Shown here piece by piece: positions 1 through 11,504 of a stretch of 64,000 nucleotides of DNA. The translations under genes and the position numbers were made by a program. The notes beneath the pieces were generated by a model. The model searched no databases and had not been told where the DNA came from. It saw only the letters and a list, made by a program, of their open reading frames with translations. Source of the stretch: Escallonia rubra (taxonomy: Eukaryota; Streptophyta; Magnoliopsida; Escalloniales; Escalloniaceae); contig JAVXUO010000972.1 of the NCBI GenBank assembly GCA_033065855.1, positions 1 through 64,000 of the forward strand, given 5' to 3'. Positions within the stretch are counted from its first letter, which is position 1, and every line of letters starts with the position of its first letter.

Positions 1-2342
1 TTTATTGGCTATTTGAGCTCACTTTTTTCTTTTATATTGTCCCTTGCCACAAGTGGAAGAGGTGATTAAAAGCTCTGGCAAGCTTCAAAGTTTTGAGCGT
101 TTTCTTAGTTTAAATAATTGAACTAGTTTTATTTTGAGAGTTGTACTAAGATATGGATAATTTGATTCAAATTATGTTTTTATAAATTGTTTAACCAAAA
201 GTTGAAAATATATGTTTTAATTCTTAAATAATGGGTAATCATATTTAAAATATTTACAAAAAATGCTACTATGTTGTAATGATAATGTATTAGGGTTTCA
301 TTTCCTTATATTTTTGACTTTTTATACCACCGATCGCCATAATCTTTGTCTTTCAGTTTCCTTACTCCATCTTCATTTTTCATTTAGAGTTTGAGACTGC
401 AAAAAAAAAAAAAATGTAATAATTAGAGCTCAGTAATAAATTCATATTTTCAGTGTTTCAAACTTTATTTGGTAGGCTACATAAATTCTTTTCCTCAGCT
501 CTCTCCAATTTAAGCAAATTAAAAGATGTCTAACTATGTCACATTTTATCATTAAAAGGGTAAAAATGTTTCTAATCAAGCATGTCAAATTAAAGATGCC
601 TACTCTTTTCCTCTTAATCTCGATCATATTGGCTGCAACATATATAATGTCACGTATGAAATATATCAACTAAATTAGTTGAAATGATACCCATTCTTAA
701 ACAACTATTGTCGCATTTTATGGTGCAACATGTTAGCTGGACCCTTTTTCTAATAATTGTGTCATGTATTGAACAATTATTTTTAAAAAATTGATAGAAC
801 ACAATCTATAATATATGTATTTCGATTTGATTGGTATTTTTTTTTGCCTTTCAAACCTCAAATGCTATTTTCCTAAACTTTTTTTATTTCAGAAGACAAA
901 TAAATAGGTGGTAGCATATAAATGGCTCGAACGTAACTTTCGATATTTCATAAACCTAATTAAATAGATATTAAGATATAAGTAGACAGAAAGTTTAATC
1001 ATGATCTTCCTTCCCCCATTTTCCAGTTTTCATGACTATTACTATTATTGATCCGTACGTTGCATACGGGAGTAACAAATACTAAAAGTCCATACTTATA
1101 CGTCAATAACAATTAAAAAAAATTGAAAAGTAATAATAATAATGTTATTGCCACATTTTTATGAGTTTTCTACTATTTTTAGTAACAATAGTAGTAACAC
1201 AAACTATTGAGGTTTGTATTAATACGTACCAAGAATACTATAAAAAGTTATGGAATATGAGATAAAATGAATAAAGAGATAATTATATGCAGACATATAT
1301 ACATTAGCATACATGTTATTTCTCCACTACTGATCTAGCCTTCCATTAGAGGTTGTGAACAACTTATATTGAATACTTTGTACACTAACCGTCAAACTTG
1401 GTACCGGTTAGGGACTCGCTCGAGCAGAAGATATCTTAAATATCGAAGGGATCTAAGGAAATAGGGGAGTAACGCTAACCACTAGTAGTTAGGCGGGTAT
1501 TGGAGATCTCCATCGGTAAATATGGATCAACTCCCATATTTATATATATGCATATATAAATATGACTTACAATGAAATAAAAGAGATAGATTAAGTTTGT
1601 TAAATTGTGAGAAAATATTGGACTTGTGTAAGATATATGAAAGTATCAAGATTTGAATGAGAGATAATCGGTATTAAGGAAGATAGAGAAGAAATTGGTT
1701 TTAAAATAAGACATGTTGACGTGAAGGAGAGAAGAAAAGTGAATTAATTCAATTTATTGAATGCTAAATGGCATAAAAATAGACATGTCAAGTATGAAAG
1801 ATAAATTCACATTCTCTCAATTTCAACTTTCACACCCACACACACACACACACACACGTGTATGTTATATATGTGTGTGTGTGTGTATATATATATCTTC
1901 AACTTTTATTCCTTGCGTTGCACATGTGAGTAACAACTGTTAAAGTACTGGTTGAGAGATCTCTTATTATATGCCTAATAACAACAAAATTGGTTGTTAA
2001 AACAAAAAATAATTAAAAAAAAATTATTTTCGCCTTTTTATATGAGTTTCATATCAATTTTTGTCTTTAAAAATGAACTTGAGTAATAATTGTTCGCTTT
2101 TAGCAACTAATATCGATAATAGTGATAATACTAATAACCAGTATGTTGTGGTTTAATTTGTATTACTCATAAATTTACTAATATCAATAAATTTTTGTCT
2201 TTAAAAATGAACTTGAGTAACATGAATCTTAAATAATAAAAAATAGGTTAGCCATACGTGTCCAAAAATAAGTTATCAAAATATTATTATCCTATAAAAT
2301 ATGGCCTTTAATTTTTTTAACTATATTTTTTAACTCGTGAAA
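1..2342. other. AT-rich intergenic DNA, no gene seen
   Basis: No convincing coding region on either strand. Two short phrases resembling degenerate plant repeat ends recur, around 1050-1080 (cgttgcatacgggagtaac) and 1915-1935 (cgttgcacatgtgagtaac). They may be termini of an old element, but I cannot delimit it. The short open frames here are AT-rich chance frames. Confidence 0.5.
1831..1896. repeat. (CA)n followed by (TG)n/(TA)n microsatellite
   Basis: A run of CA dinucleotides (about 1831-1857) is followed within about 15 bases by a run of TG (about 1872-1887) and then TA. The two runs are mutually complementary and could form a hairpin. The chance open frame through it is low complexity. 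Confidence 0.85.
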
Positions 2343-3116
2343 ACTAAACATATTATTATAGGTAGTTACTTATCAATTAAGATTTTTATTTTGTGTCACT
2401 TTTTAAAGATTTTCTTGAAGTACCACTTGCCACCATCGTAGGTAGGTAGTTATGTAACACCAAAAAGTTATTTTACTATTTTACCCTCATTTTTAACATG
2501 TGTCTTTTTCAGAATCATTTTCAGTGTAATTTTAAAAAGGTATTACAAAAAAAATAAAAAACAATATTCTCATTATAAGTAGTATAGAAAATTAAACATA
2601 TTATTATATATAGTTACTTACCAATTAAGATTTTTATTTTGTCTCACTTTTTAAAGATGAAAGATTTTCTTGAAAAACTACTTGCCACCATCGTAGGTAG
2701 GTAATTATGTAACACAAAAAAAATATTTTACTATTTTATCTGCATTTTGGACATGTGTCGTCTCTAGAATCACTTTCAGTGTAACACCAACATAGTATTA
2801 CACTAAAAATGAAAAGTGTTCACTTTCAGCGTGTTCTCGTTAAAAAGTGTGTTTTCATTATAAGTAGTTTAGAAAATTAAACATATTATTATAGGTAGTT
2901 AATTACCAATTAAGATTTTTATTTTGTCTCACTTTTTAAAGATTTTCTTGAAAAGCTACTTGCCACCATCATAAGTAGGTAATTATGTAATACCAAAAAA
3001 ATATTTTACGATTTTATCCGCATTTTGGACACGTGTCGTCTCCAGAATCACTTTCAGTATAACACCAAAAATGATATTACACAAAAAATGAAAAGTATGT
3101 TCTCATTATAAGTAGT
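2343..3116. repeat. Three-copy tandem repeat of about 250-285 bp
   Basis: The same block starts near 2347, 2595 and 2879, each time with aaacatattattata. Each copy then carries ttaagatttttattttgt, cttgccaccat and a cattttggacatgtgtcg-like phrase. The offsets are 248 and 284 bp. The copies differ by substitutions and small indels, so the array is not young. No coding content is seen. Confidence 0.8.
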
Positions 3117-3363
3117 AAGAGTCACCGCGGCACACGCGATACATGTGCAAAAATAAAATTAATTATATAAATTTTATTATTAAAAAAAATTACGTATACG
3201 TGTTTATTGTCATATTCAATAAATTGAATTCTAAATAACAGAAAAGTAAGTTAGTCATACGTGTCCAAACATAAATTAAGTAATATATATAATATAATAT
3301 AATATGATATGAATAAATTTCAAATATTTAGAACAGTTTTTCTCGTCCAAACAACTGTACTCC

Positions 3364-3440
3364 TGATTGGTGATTACTAATCACCAATCACAAAAGGTTT
3401 TATCTCTAATCACTGATTAGAGATAAAACCTTTTGTGATT
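3364..3440. repeat. Two adjacent near-perfect palindromes
   Basis: A 13-bp perfect inverted repeat (3364-3376 against 3378-3390, one-base spacer) overlaps a 27-bp perfect inverted repeat (3386-3412 against 3414-3440, one-base spacer). Together they form a cruciform-capable region at the left edge of segment A1. The right arm (ccttttgtgatt) is also present in the A2 copy near 22290, but the left arm is not. The palindrome therefore formed, or was lost, after the duplication. Confidence 0.85.
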
Positions 3441-3767
3441 ATTGTCGCCGAAAAACATTCCGTCACCTTTTATGTTAGCGGCCTAAGCCAGTATATATAT
3501 GGGAAGTGGTGGGTGACAAAGCTTCTCATTATCGTGTTGTTTTCGAGGCCGAAAGATTTGAGATTTCTATCGCTGATCAGGTGAAGCATATTGGTTGGAT
3601 CCGTTTGCTTTCCCCTACCTAATTTTGAAATTCTAGGGTTAGCGTTAGGGGTTTATTGCCTTCTAATCTTGCACAGCGTGCGCGCGCACAAGTCGCGTCA
3701 TTGATTTTTGCTTCGGGTTGATGATTTAATTATTCTTTTTTTCTTGCTTTGCGATATGTGTTGTCAG

Positions 3768-4240
3768 ATCGTCTGTTCCCTTCATCCAAAATGACATTTA
3801 TGCGTTTCCGAGACGTTGGGATTCCTTTCCCCTCTCCCGGGGCTTTAGGGGACCGTTACAGAGGTAATTTATCGCCTCTCTTACTTGTGACCTTTTGCAT
3901 ATTATCCCAACATTTAGATGTTCGCAAAAAGTTAAATTATGTGACGAGTCGAGTGTGATTTCAATTCATGGTTTACTTAGCTTGATTTTGTTTTCAGCTC
4001 TTACTGCAACCCTTTCAGTTGCTGATATGTGGGGCTTTTTTTCCCCCCTCTTTATTGCAGGCTTTCAGGATAAACTTCGCAAGAAGTTTGTTGGTTTGTA
4101 TCTGAGAAGAGCAATGTTAAGTATTTCAAAATCAATGATGATACTGATATTTGGCATCTTCTTTTAATTAATTCTTTTTGCAGCGTGGTACGTTCATCAT
4201 TATGGTCAATCTACTGGTTCTGCGCTGGATGATAATGTGG
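3768..4240 (+). pseudogene. Spliced gene fragment of unknown function, copy A1
   Basis: Three exons can be joined in a consistent phase: 3768-3863 (ATG at 3791), 4061-4120 and 4184-4240. All have AG acceptors and GT donors. The conceptual product begins MTFMRF, includes the stretch FQDKLRKKFVGLYLRR and continues YGQSTGSALDDNVG. The same three exons with the same borders are present at 22651-23177. The equal exon lengths (60 and 57 bp) and conservative differences suggest past coding constraint. I do not recognise the family. Upstream, an exon-like sequence ends at GCTGATCAG but has a stop in this phase, so it may be 5' untranslated. No continuation after 4240 could be joined with confidence, although an exon-like stretch follows an acceptor at 5762. 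I call it a pseudogene or partial gene because no complete reading frame can be built. Confidence 0.4.
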
Positions 4241-4795
4241 GTAAGTACACCAAGGATTCTCCTTCCTGTTGTGTTAGACTTGCACTGGTTTGTTAGCCCG
4301 AGTTACTCTCTGTTTTTTTCTTTCTGTCTTTCTCTATGGCATGGTGGTTCCTATTTGATGCAGTGTCCTATTTCTTATCTAATAGATTATGCTTGCACGC
4401 GTGTGTATGGGTGCTCACGTGTATAAGAGGTCTAAACTTACTCCCAGTGTAAAGCCTCATAGATTTGTACCCCTAACATTAGTCTTATAGGCAGCTTGCC
4501 CACTGCACAATGGAGCTTCCACCTTAGTGACCTAGTGCAGCTTCTCCATCTCACCTAGTAGCTTGCTCCCCGCATAAATTACGTAGGCAATACTCTTGGT
4601 GTTTTATATAAAGCACCCTTGTATCCACAACTGAAGTAGATAAATCATGTAGTTATCTTAGTAACTCTATTGCTTGCGAAGAAGCTCTGAATTTTCATGT
4701 TCAAGCCACATCATACCGGTACTGCCACTAAAAGAAATCATGAAATCAATTTCCTTCAATTGCGATGTATGAACTCACTGGTCATCTGTTGATGG

Positions 4796-4855
4796 TAGAG
4801 AGAGCGTAAATCAACAAATTTTTCGACCAAAATCTGTTGATTTACGCTCTCTCTA
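4796..4855. repeat. 21-bp perfect inverted repeat (hairpin)
   Basis: Arms 4796-4816 and 4835-4855 are perfectly complementary around an 18-base loop. It sits at the point where the homologous segment A2 carries about 3 kb of extra sequence (23790-26790). Confidence 0.9.
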
Positions 4856-6140
4856 GATGATCGGATAAAGTTCCACCTTGTGCTATCGTTTGTTATGGGG
4901 CACGATGTGATTAGACCATGGTTTGGTCCTCGTAATGTAACATGATTATGTGGTGGAACTGTTGGGAGGAAGGGAAATTGGAGGTTAGGTTACCTAATCT
5001 CCTTAGTTGCGTATACTATTTATAGAATCCATCGATCAACTACTTAGATACAGATTTTCTCTAGTTCTCTCATTTGTTGACCGAAGAAACCAATTTCAAT
5101 GCTTATTGCTACTTTTTGCCCATTATCTGATGATTAGTTTAGGGTGTAATATATCTCGACATTCAGCATGTTAACTGAATGGTGTGATAGTCTATTCGGT
5201 GCATCTAAATAAGGGTAGTTTAATGGATGTCCCCATGTTTCTTGGGGTATCCGTCGGATCTTTTTTTTCCATAAAGTTTGCCCTCTCCGCTATTAGTAGT
5301 TATAAGTGGACTAATTTCGTTAGTAGAACCAGTGACACTAAGCCCTGTGTGCGATTCATACGGTGCATGTATGTCTCTTGGCTATCTGTGAGAGAGAGGA
5401 CAGGGATAGCTTATTTGGAAGCAGTGCAATTTGATGGGTGGTGGATGCTGTATTCATGGAAAGAGGGGATTGGTCTGGTTGTAAGGAAGGGACATGAAGA
5501 TGGCAATGGTGGTGGTTCTCATTGAACTCGAAGCAAGTCCTCCGTTGGTCAAGTATTAATATCCGAGAGAGAGCCCAAGAACTTGAAGATTTTGATGGGG
5601 TCAATGTGAATTACCTCTGTATTAACTTTTCAGTTTGATATGGCATTTTTAGTTCTGTCTGGTCTGTTACTCTCTTCCTCTCTACGCCTTTGGCAACTTG
5701 TGCGATGTCTACATGTTTGCGCTTTGTTAAATTTCTTTTTCTGCTGGTTTCATCTATGCAGATTGAGGCCGAGGACAAAAGCTCTTCTCTCGTAAAAAGA
5801 TTCCTGTTGACCGTCATGCATTTTAGTATTGGGGGAACCTTTGAACGAGTCTATTTTAGTACTTAAAATCTTCGCCTGAGTAGTGACTTTACGAATTTTA
5901 AGTTTCATATTCAGATCTGTATTTTTGTGATTGGTCAGTAGCTTTAGCATTTGGATTTGGTTTAAGCAACATAAAATTACTTCTCATCATGCTTTTTAGA
6001 GTGCACCTGAAAGAGAAAAAGATTGCACCAAGTTCATTTGGCTGACCATTTGATTATCGTCCAGAAATTCCTGAGCTTTTGCAACATCAAATTGTTAGCA
6101 ATCTCAGCAATTCAAAGGTTTTAGAGGAATTGCTCAATCA

Positions 6141-7392
6141 ATTACTTGCATTACATCTCTCTCTAAAAAGTTGTTTCTCTGCCTTCTCTCTACAATCTAG
6201 CTTTCCACATTAAAGCCACCATGGCTGCCCCACCGTGCGTTGACGCGCGTGGGGCGGCGGCCGGATTCTGGCCTAGCCTTAGATTTGTGTTCCTTCACGT
6301 AGTGTGTTGGGTTCTTTGAGGTTTGACTACTATAATGGCCGGCGACGGATGGAGGGTGGACGACGGGGAGGTGAGGCGCCATCTACCTTGGTCTGCTCCG
6401 ATCTCTATAGATCTATGTAGATCTGGATTATTTTCTTGTTCTACTAGATTGTTTGGACCGAAATTGATGTGGCTGGAATTTCACCGGCGGTGGTCGGAAT
6501 CTTGTCGGCGGAGTGCGGGATCACTAACAAGCTGTGGGTTGATCGTGCTCAATGATATGCTTGATTGATGAGGTTGTTGCTAGGGTTATTTTTTTCAAAT
6601 CTGACTGGTTGGATTTCCACCGGCGGCGGCAGAATTTTTTTGGCAGCAGTGTGGGCTCAATAGCAGGCTGAGAGGTTGAACTGTGTGGTTGCTAGTTTCT
6701 ATCTTTGGGGTTTGGTGTGTTACAACGGGTTGTCCTCGGGGGTGGGGGGGAATAAAGCCTCGGGGGGGCTTAGGGGTTTGGGCGCGTGTGTGTGTTGGTG
6801 TTGGGGGGGGGGGATAGATTCTAGCTTAGTCGGTTGTGATTGTTGGTTTGCTGCCCGGGTTTTTCGGTTGTCGTGTTTGGGGTGGCAATGTCGGTAAAAT
6901 ATCGCGACCCATGCAAGGTTTACATCCTCCTGATTTTGCGTTGTGATCCTTTTGATTATAGAGTACGCTTTCGATTTTCGTATGGCTCCAGTTGACTTCC
7001 TTATTGTTATCTTTGTGCTTTTATATTTGTTTGTATCGATTTTATTATGTGTTGTTTATAACTTGTAGGCCTTCGCATGTTATTTAAAGTTAGACTGAAA
7101 TGTATGATACGCTTGACTTCAGTTTAATTGTAATTTGTATCCGGTCTATAGGCTAGTTGTTAATTTCCTTGTATACTCTAGTCACGAAAATGTCGTGACT
7201 TTTTCAGCCGTTTGACAAAATCTTGTAATTGCTACAAAAAGCGCTTTATTATCGATGCTATTCTCATCTTTATAAAAAAAAGTAGTTTTAGGGGAATTGT
7301 TTTCTTTCAAAAGTAGTAAAAAATTTGCTATCAAGTTTAACAAAAAGGTAGTCTTGTCATAAAACCCTCCCTCTCGAAGGTTAGTTGTAAAT
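6141..7392. other. Spacer between A1 and B1, no gene supported
   Basis: A GC-richer part (about 6215-6870) contains repeated phrases such as caccggcggtgg/caccggcggcgg. The right part ends in a short A-run near 7272, which could be the worn 3' end of a LINE. Open frames are short, overlap on both strands and resemble nothing I know. Confidence 0.35.
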
Positions 7393-7429
7393 ATGGAACG
7401 TGATGAAAAACAAGATTGAACAGATTTGC

Positions 7430-7537
7430 TTGCCCCCTCCGCACTTCCAACTTCATCTGCTGAAGGTTCAGCAACTGTGATAAATGCCGGCTTGTTGGCA
7501 ATAAATTGAGCTACATCTGGGTACGCTTCGCCTCATC
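7430..7537 (-). pseudogene. Prohibitin C-terminal exon remnant
   Basis: Reading down the minus strand from a TAG acceptor after 7537, the sequence starts DEAKRTQ. After a frameshift it continues IANKPAFIT, then EPSADEVG. Plant type-II prohibitins have GEAKSAQ..IANNPAFITL at this place, just after the coiled-coil segment. The frame is broken between the two halves. The B2 copy (about 43470-43591) has a different break. Confidence 0.75.
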
Positions 7538-7864
7538 CTATGAACAAGGAGATACATGTGTTAGTTCGGACAGAAAAGAAGATAAAGCGATGAAGAGAAC
7601 GCCCTCTGCAGTTTTTAGTGGAAAGAAAGAGTAGGATATTAAGCCCCCACCCCCAAGCTCATCCAACCCCCCAAAACAAAAGAAACTGAAGTACTTATTA
7701 TAGATGTGAGTGTGTGGGTGTGTGTGCAACGCGCGCTTGTGCGTGATCGTATAGATCGTATACACATTTCGAAGTGATGAAACGTGCCATATGAATGGAC
7801 CAATGGACATGCAGAACAAGTTTAAACACGGATCTAAAGTTTAAGTATTGAGCATTTTCGTCAC

Positions 7865-7981
7865 CTGTGCCCTGATTATAGCACTTGGCTTGTCTTGCTC
7901 AGCTTTTTCCAGAACAATCTTGGCCCTCTCAGCCTCGAGCACAGCCACCCTTTTCAAATTCGAGGGGGGTTTGGCCTCGCA
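7865..7981 (-). pseudogene. Prohibitin-like exon unit (39 codons, open)
   Basis: The exon is bounded by an AG acceptor and a GT donor and is 117 bp, open in phase 0. It starts CEAK and contains VLEAERAKIVLEKAEQDK, then PSAIIRAQ. This matches the prohibitin coiled-coil segment AERAKFVVEKAEQDKRSAII, but it is preceded by the GEAK-type start that normally begins the following exon. It is therefore an extra, duplicated unit. The B2 equivalent (43891-44009) has a 2-bp insertion. Confidence 0.8.
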
Positions 7982-8102
7982 CTGAAGATAGAGGGAGATC
8001 ATTCAAGATGAAAAACATAGTTCCCAGGTTAAGAAGCAATAGAGCAAAATGCATAGCAAGTTTGGGCAAGGTTCAATGTTAATGATTGAGATTTTAGCTC
8101 AC

Positions 8103-8262
8103 CTGTGCCCCGATAATAGCACCTGGCTTGTCTTGCTCAGTATTTTCCAGAATATACGTGGACCTCTCGGCTACCATTGCAGCCACCTTTGTACTTTCAA
8201 TTGCCAGATTCTTGGCTGCAGATACACCAATGACCAATCCACTGGGCCCTCTTGGCCTCGCC
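8103..8262 (-). pseudogene. Prohibitin-like exon unit, frameshifted
   Basis: The minus-strand exon starts GEAKRAQW and, after a frameshift, ends TEQDKPGAIIGAQ at a GT donor. Its length is 160 bp, against 153 bp for the open counterpart in B2 (44132-44284). The 7 extra bases lie in the GEAK-proximal half and lead to a stop. Confidence 0.8.
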
Positions 8263-8632
8263 CTGAAAAACAGGGAGAGAAGGAATGTCTTAATTGAGTG
8301 GGAAGTATATTATATCTATATGACGTTAGTAAAACAAATTGTGCCCTTCGTGTTAGAGGTGCGAGAAAAGACGTGGTTAGCTGTCTTTTTTGTTCAACAA
8401 CTCAAACGAAAGGAAAAAGAACAAGAACCAGAGAAAATTCATTGTACTTGTGAGCACTCGCACACACTCGTATACGTGCAATAAGGCGTAGATATCAGTC
8501 CTAATAATGAAACTAGTGGATACACTTGTGGTAAAGCAGTGTACTAAGAAAAACATCCAAAAAAGGGGCCCGTACACCAACATCCATAAAAATCTTAGAT
8601 AAGGATCCAAGTTGATTGAGCATTGTCCTCAC

Positions 8633-8815
8633 CTGTGCCCCAATAATAGCAATTGCTTTGCCTTTCTCAGCCTTTGCCTCACTAAACTTTGCCCACTGAG
8701 CTTCTTGTGCACCCATCGTCTTAGCTTCAAATGTCGGAGTGAGCTTGCTCACTGAGATAGACACGGGACTGTTGGCAATAGCTTGACCTATCAGCTGGGA
8801 ACTCTTGGCCTCACC
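8633..8815 (-). pseudogene. Prohibitin-like exon unit (61 codons, open)
   Basis: The exon is 183 bp, open in phase 0, and bounded by TTTTAG and GTGAGG. It starts GEAKSSQLIGQAIANSP, a close match to the prohibitin C-terminal region GEAKSAQLIGQAIANNP. The sequence then diverges to EAKTMGAQEAQWAKFSEAK and ends AIIGAQ. It thus fuses the start of one prohibitin exon to the end of another. The B2 copy is interrupted by a hAT-like insertion. Confidence 0.82.
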
Positions 8816-9337
8816 CTAAAACAAGGAGAGACGGAGATGCATTATTTACCCATACTTACTAGCTTAGTAATGGCAGGTAAACTAGAGACAGAAACTTTAG
8901 AAAATAGCTTTTGCACTTCATATTAACGCCTCAAAAGTAAAAGAAGAATAAACACCAACTCCACATAACGTGTGCGTGTGTGTGCACGCGCGCGTATATG
9001 TGTTTATTTAGGTAATTACCAACTAATACCATGCACAGAACAAATTTGCATGAAACCCGTTACAGTTAGACAATAACTTGAACCTACTAAACCTTGGAAA
9101 ATTTACCAAAAGCCAGACATGCGTAAAAGCAATACCGTCTAGAAAATGACAGAAACAGTCAATCAGATCCTTAACAGTTACTGAAAATAGAATGCTTTCT
9201 TTCAGCTCATTAGCTTAACCTCAATTGTGAGCATAGCACGTGCTTAGACCAGATATTTGCAACAGTGCTCCTACTAAAAGAAGATGGTGCAACATAGTAC
9301 CGACATTTTAACTGTCACAGAAGACATTGATGCATAC

Positions 9338-9461
9338 CTCCTGGGAAGCATAATATTGTGCAATCACAGCTTTCAACTTGACATGGAGTTCTCACCAGGA
9401 ATTTGATAAACTGAAGGTAATTGGTCTTGCATAGGACGAGTAAGAACTGGAAGACCAAATC
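9338..9461 (-). pseudogene. Prohibitin SPFH-domain exon remnant
   Basis: The minus strand reads FGLPVLTRPMQDQLPSVYQ, then GEN, then after a deletion and frameshift AVIAQYYASQE before a GTATGC donor. Plant type-II prohibitin has KIGLRVLTRP..DQLPEIYR..LKAVVAQYNASQ here. The expected acceptor AG is GG (gcggg) in both this copy and B2, so acceptor loss probably predates the duplication. Confidence 0.8.
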
Positions 9462-9896
9462 TCGCCCGCATAAAAAAGCCCATTGGTACTTACGGAAAGC
9501 AATGTCCTGAAACTGTTCATACAATGGATGCAAAAAAAGCAATGACCGATAATTGGCTTCCAAGAGATGGATGGAAAGAAAGGGGTTAACTACTTCAACC
9601 TGTTAATTTTTTTGCCAATACCTTCTTGTGACGTGTGCCCATTAATTTCCCTCAGTTAATTTCTTCACCTCGTATACCTAGTTTATAAATTAACGTGTAT
9701 ACTTCTTTATACAACAATTAGTTTTCTCTTGTTCTGCATCCTTTTGTTTGGGGTGGTTGGATAGATAGCCAAGCCTCCTCTTCTTACTCCAAGTTAAGTC
9801 TTTTAACACGCAGTGCGCATTGTTTTACTAAAATTGCAGTCATAAAATACCAGCCACAATACTCAATTTAACCTTGTTCTCTCTCTGGATTTCGAG

Positions 9897-10051
9897 GATG
9901 AGGCCAAGATTGCCCAGCGGATAGGTTGGCCTATTGCCAATACCCAGGCAATTGAAACTGAAAAAGTGGCTGTACAGCAAGACTTGGAGGGCCATGTTTC
10001 GTTGTAAGAAAAGTTTAGTGAGACAAGCTCAAAGCTATCATCAGGGAAAAG
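9897..10051 (+). pseudogene. Prohibitin-like exon unit in inverted orientation
   Basis: This unit is on the plus strand, opposite to its neighbours. After an AG it starts DEAKIAQRIG, continues IANTQAIETEKVAV, and after a stop and frameshift ends KAIIREK at a GTGTGC donor. The layout (D/GEAK start, AII-R end, 155 bp) is that of the minus-strand units. The same inverted unit is at 46703-46835, so the inversion predates the A-B duplication. Confidence 0.7.
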
Positions 10052-11024
10052 GTGTGCAAAATATCCAATCCTTTAATTGAGATCCTTGTCTAAACTTGCT
10101 ATCCGTGCATATTGCTTGTGTGCTTCTTAAAATCAAGATAATTCTTCCAAGAGTTAAACTATAAATGTTTTTATTAGAATCTTTCATATTGCCTCAAAGA
10201 CTACACGTGCCTATATGTTAAGTACATCAATGTTATGCTTTTTTAGTATGGATACCATGTGCTTATATGTTGGATGGATAGGTTTGTCCAGAAGGGGCAC
10301 ATTTGATGATCATATGGTTTGAAAGACTGGTCATTAATGATGTTGATGCTCGCTGCTATGTACTGGGAAGCCGTGACCTTCGAATGGTCCCTCCCTCCCT
10401 CTCTTTCTGTCTGAGAATATATCCATACAGCTTCATATTTTACTATCCAGTGGCACGCCCATAATTTTTGTTTTTATAGCCATAATCTGTATCATTTTGC
10501 CTCGATCATTTTTTCTCTGTCAAATAGCATGCTTTGCTCAAGATGTCTCTTGTCTAAACTTTCAATATTGTTTGTGATCAAAGGCCATGTAATTCTTATT
10601 CAATTATTGCATTGCCCTAGCATAGTTGGCAACACATGACAATTCAATATGCGTATATACCTACTGATACACTCCGGCTGGTTCTATAAATTTTGGAATG
10701 TGGACTTTCACATGTTTGGTTTGAGTTTGGTCTGAGGAGAGGGCTGTTAGCTTAAGTTTTACTTGGCAGAAAACGATTCTGTAGCTTCGAGTTGGGTATG
10801 GAATTTGGGCAGAGAGGTTCAGCCAGTAAGATGGAAATGAGTTAGAAGGGACTAAACAACGACTGCTTCCAAGAGTTGGACGGAAAGAAAGGGGTTAACT
10901 TCTTCAACCTGTTAACATTTTTCAAAACTTCTGCTAGATACAAAATGAAATTCAGTTTAGAAACACAGAACAGCTACATATATAACAAGCTTATATAATG
11001 ATCCATGTTCAAGGATTGCCTCGC

Positions 11025-11209
11025 CTGTGCCCTGATAATAGCACTTCGTTTGTCTTGCTCAGCTTCTTCCACGACAAACTTGGCTCTCTCTGCTCCCTGT
11101 GCAGCAACCTCTTTAGCTTTAACTTTAGCCGTGGACACATCATCCGGCGCTACGTTGAAAATATTCTCCCTCTCCATCAGCACTTTGCATATATTTCCCT
11201 TCTAACAAC
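11025..11209 (-). pseudogene. Prohibitin mid-exon remnant with internal deletion
   Basis: The minus strand reads RREI, then after a frameshift VLMERENIFNVAPDDVS, TAKVKAKEVAAQGAERAK and FVVEEAEQDKRSAIIRAQ. Type-II prohibitin has ILTERAANFNIALDDVS followed by about a dozen residues (SLTFGKEF region) that are missing here. The donor is GC (CAGgcgagg), whereas the B2 copy has GT. Reading-frame loss is near the 5' end. Confidence 0.82.
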
Positions 11210-11504
11210 CTACATAGAACAAGTTGCAAGAAACTGTCACAGACAGAGACTATTACTTCATTTGTACTCAACCTCGTAAAGGTAATACCCATAACGAATA
11301 ATGCCCTAAGGTTAAAGACATTTTCATCCAGAAAATAATGGATATGTCAATCAGATCCATAACACTTCCTGACAACAGGATGCTTTCTTTCATGAGTTTC
11401 ATCTAATGAGCTTAACTTCGGTCAACGCTCCAAGACCAACTATCTGCGATGGTGCAACATATAACTGAAATTGTAAGTATTACACAAGATGATGCACACG
11501 TCTC

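Larger units (their letters stand above)
3430..6140 (+). other. Segmental duplication, unit A copy 1 (A1)
   Basis: This block is collinear with 22290-23790 and 26790-28490. Shared landmarks include a 5' exon-like stretch ending ATCGCTGATCAG before a GT donor, the exons at 3768-3863, 4061-4120 and 4184-4240, and a block near 4440-4620. Further shared stretches follow from 4855 onward, including an exon-like sequence after a splice acceptor at 5762. Segment A2 carries an extra insertion where A1 carries a 21-bp hairpin. Conserved exon-intron borders suggest the block once held a spliced plus-strand gene. Confidence 0.75.

Noticed and set aside
1761..1943. 60-codon frame with a His-Thr / Cys-Val repeat
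   Set aside because: Produced by translating the CA and TG microsatellite.
9897..10051. Possible start of a plus-strand functional gene
   Set aside because: Contains an in-frame stop and frameshift, and matches an inverted prohibitin unit.
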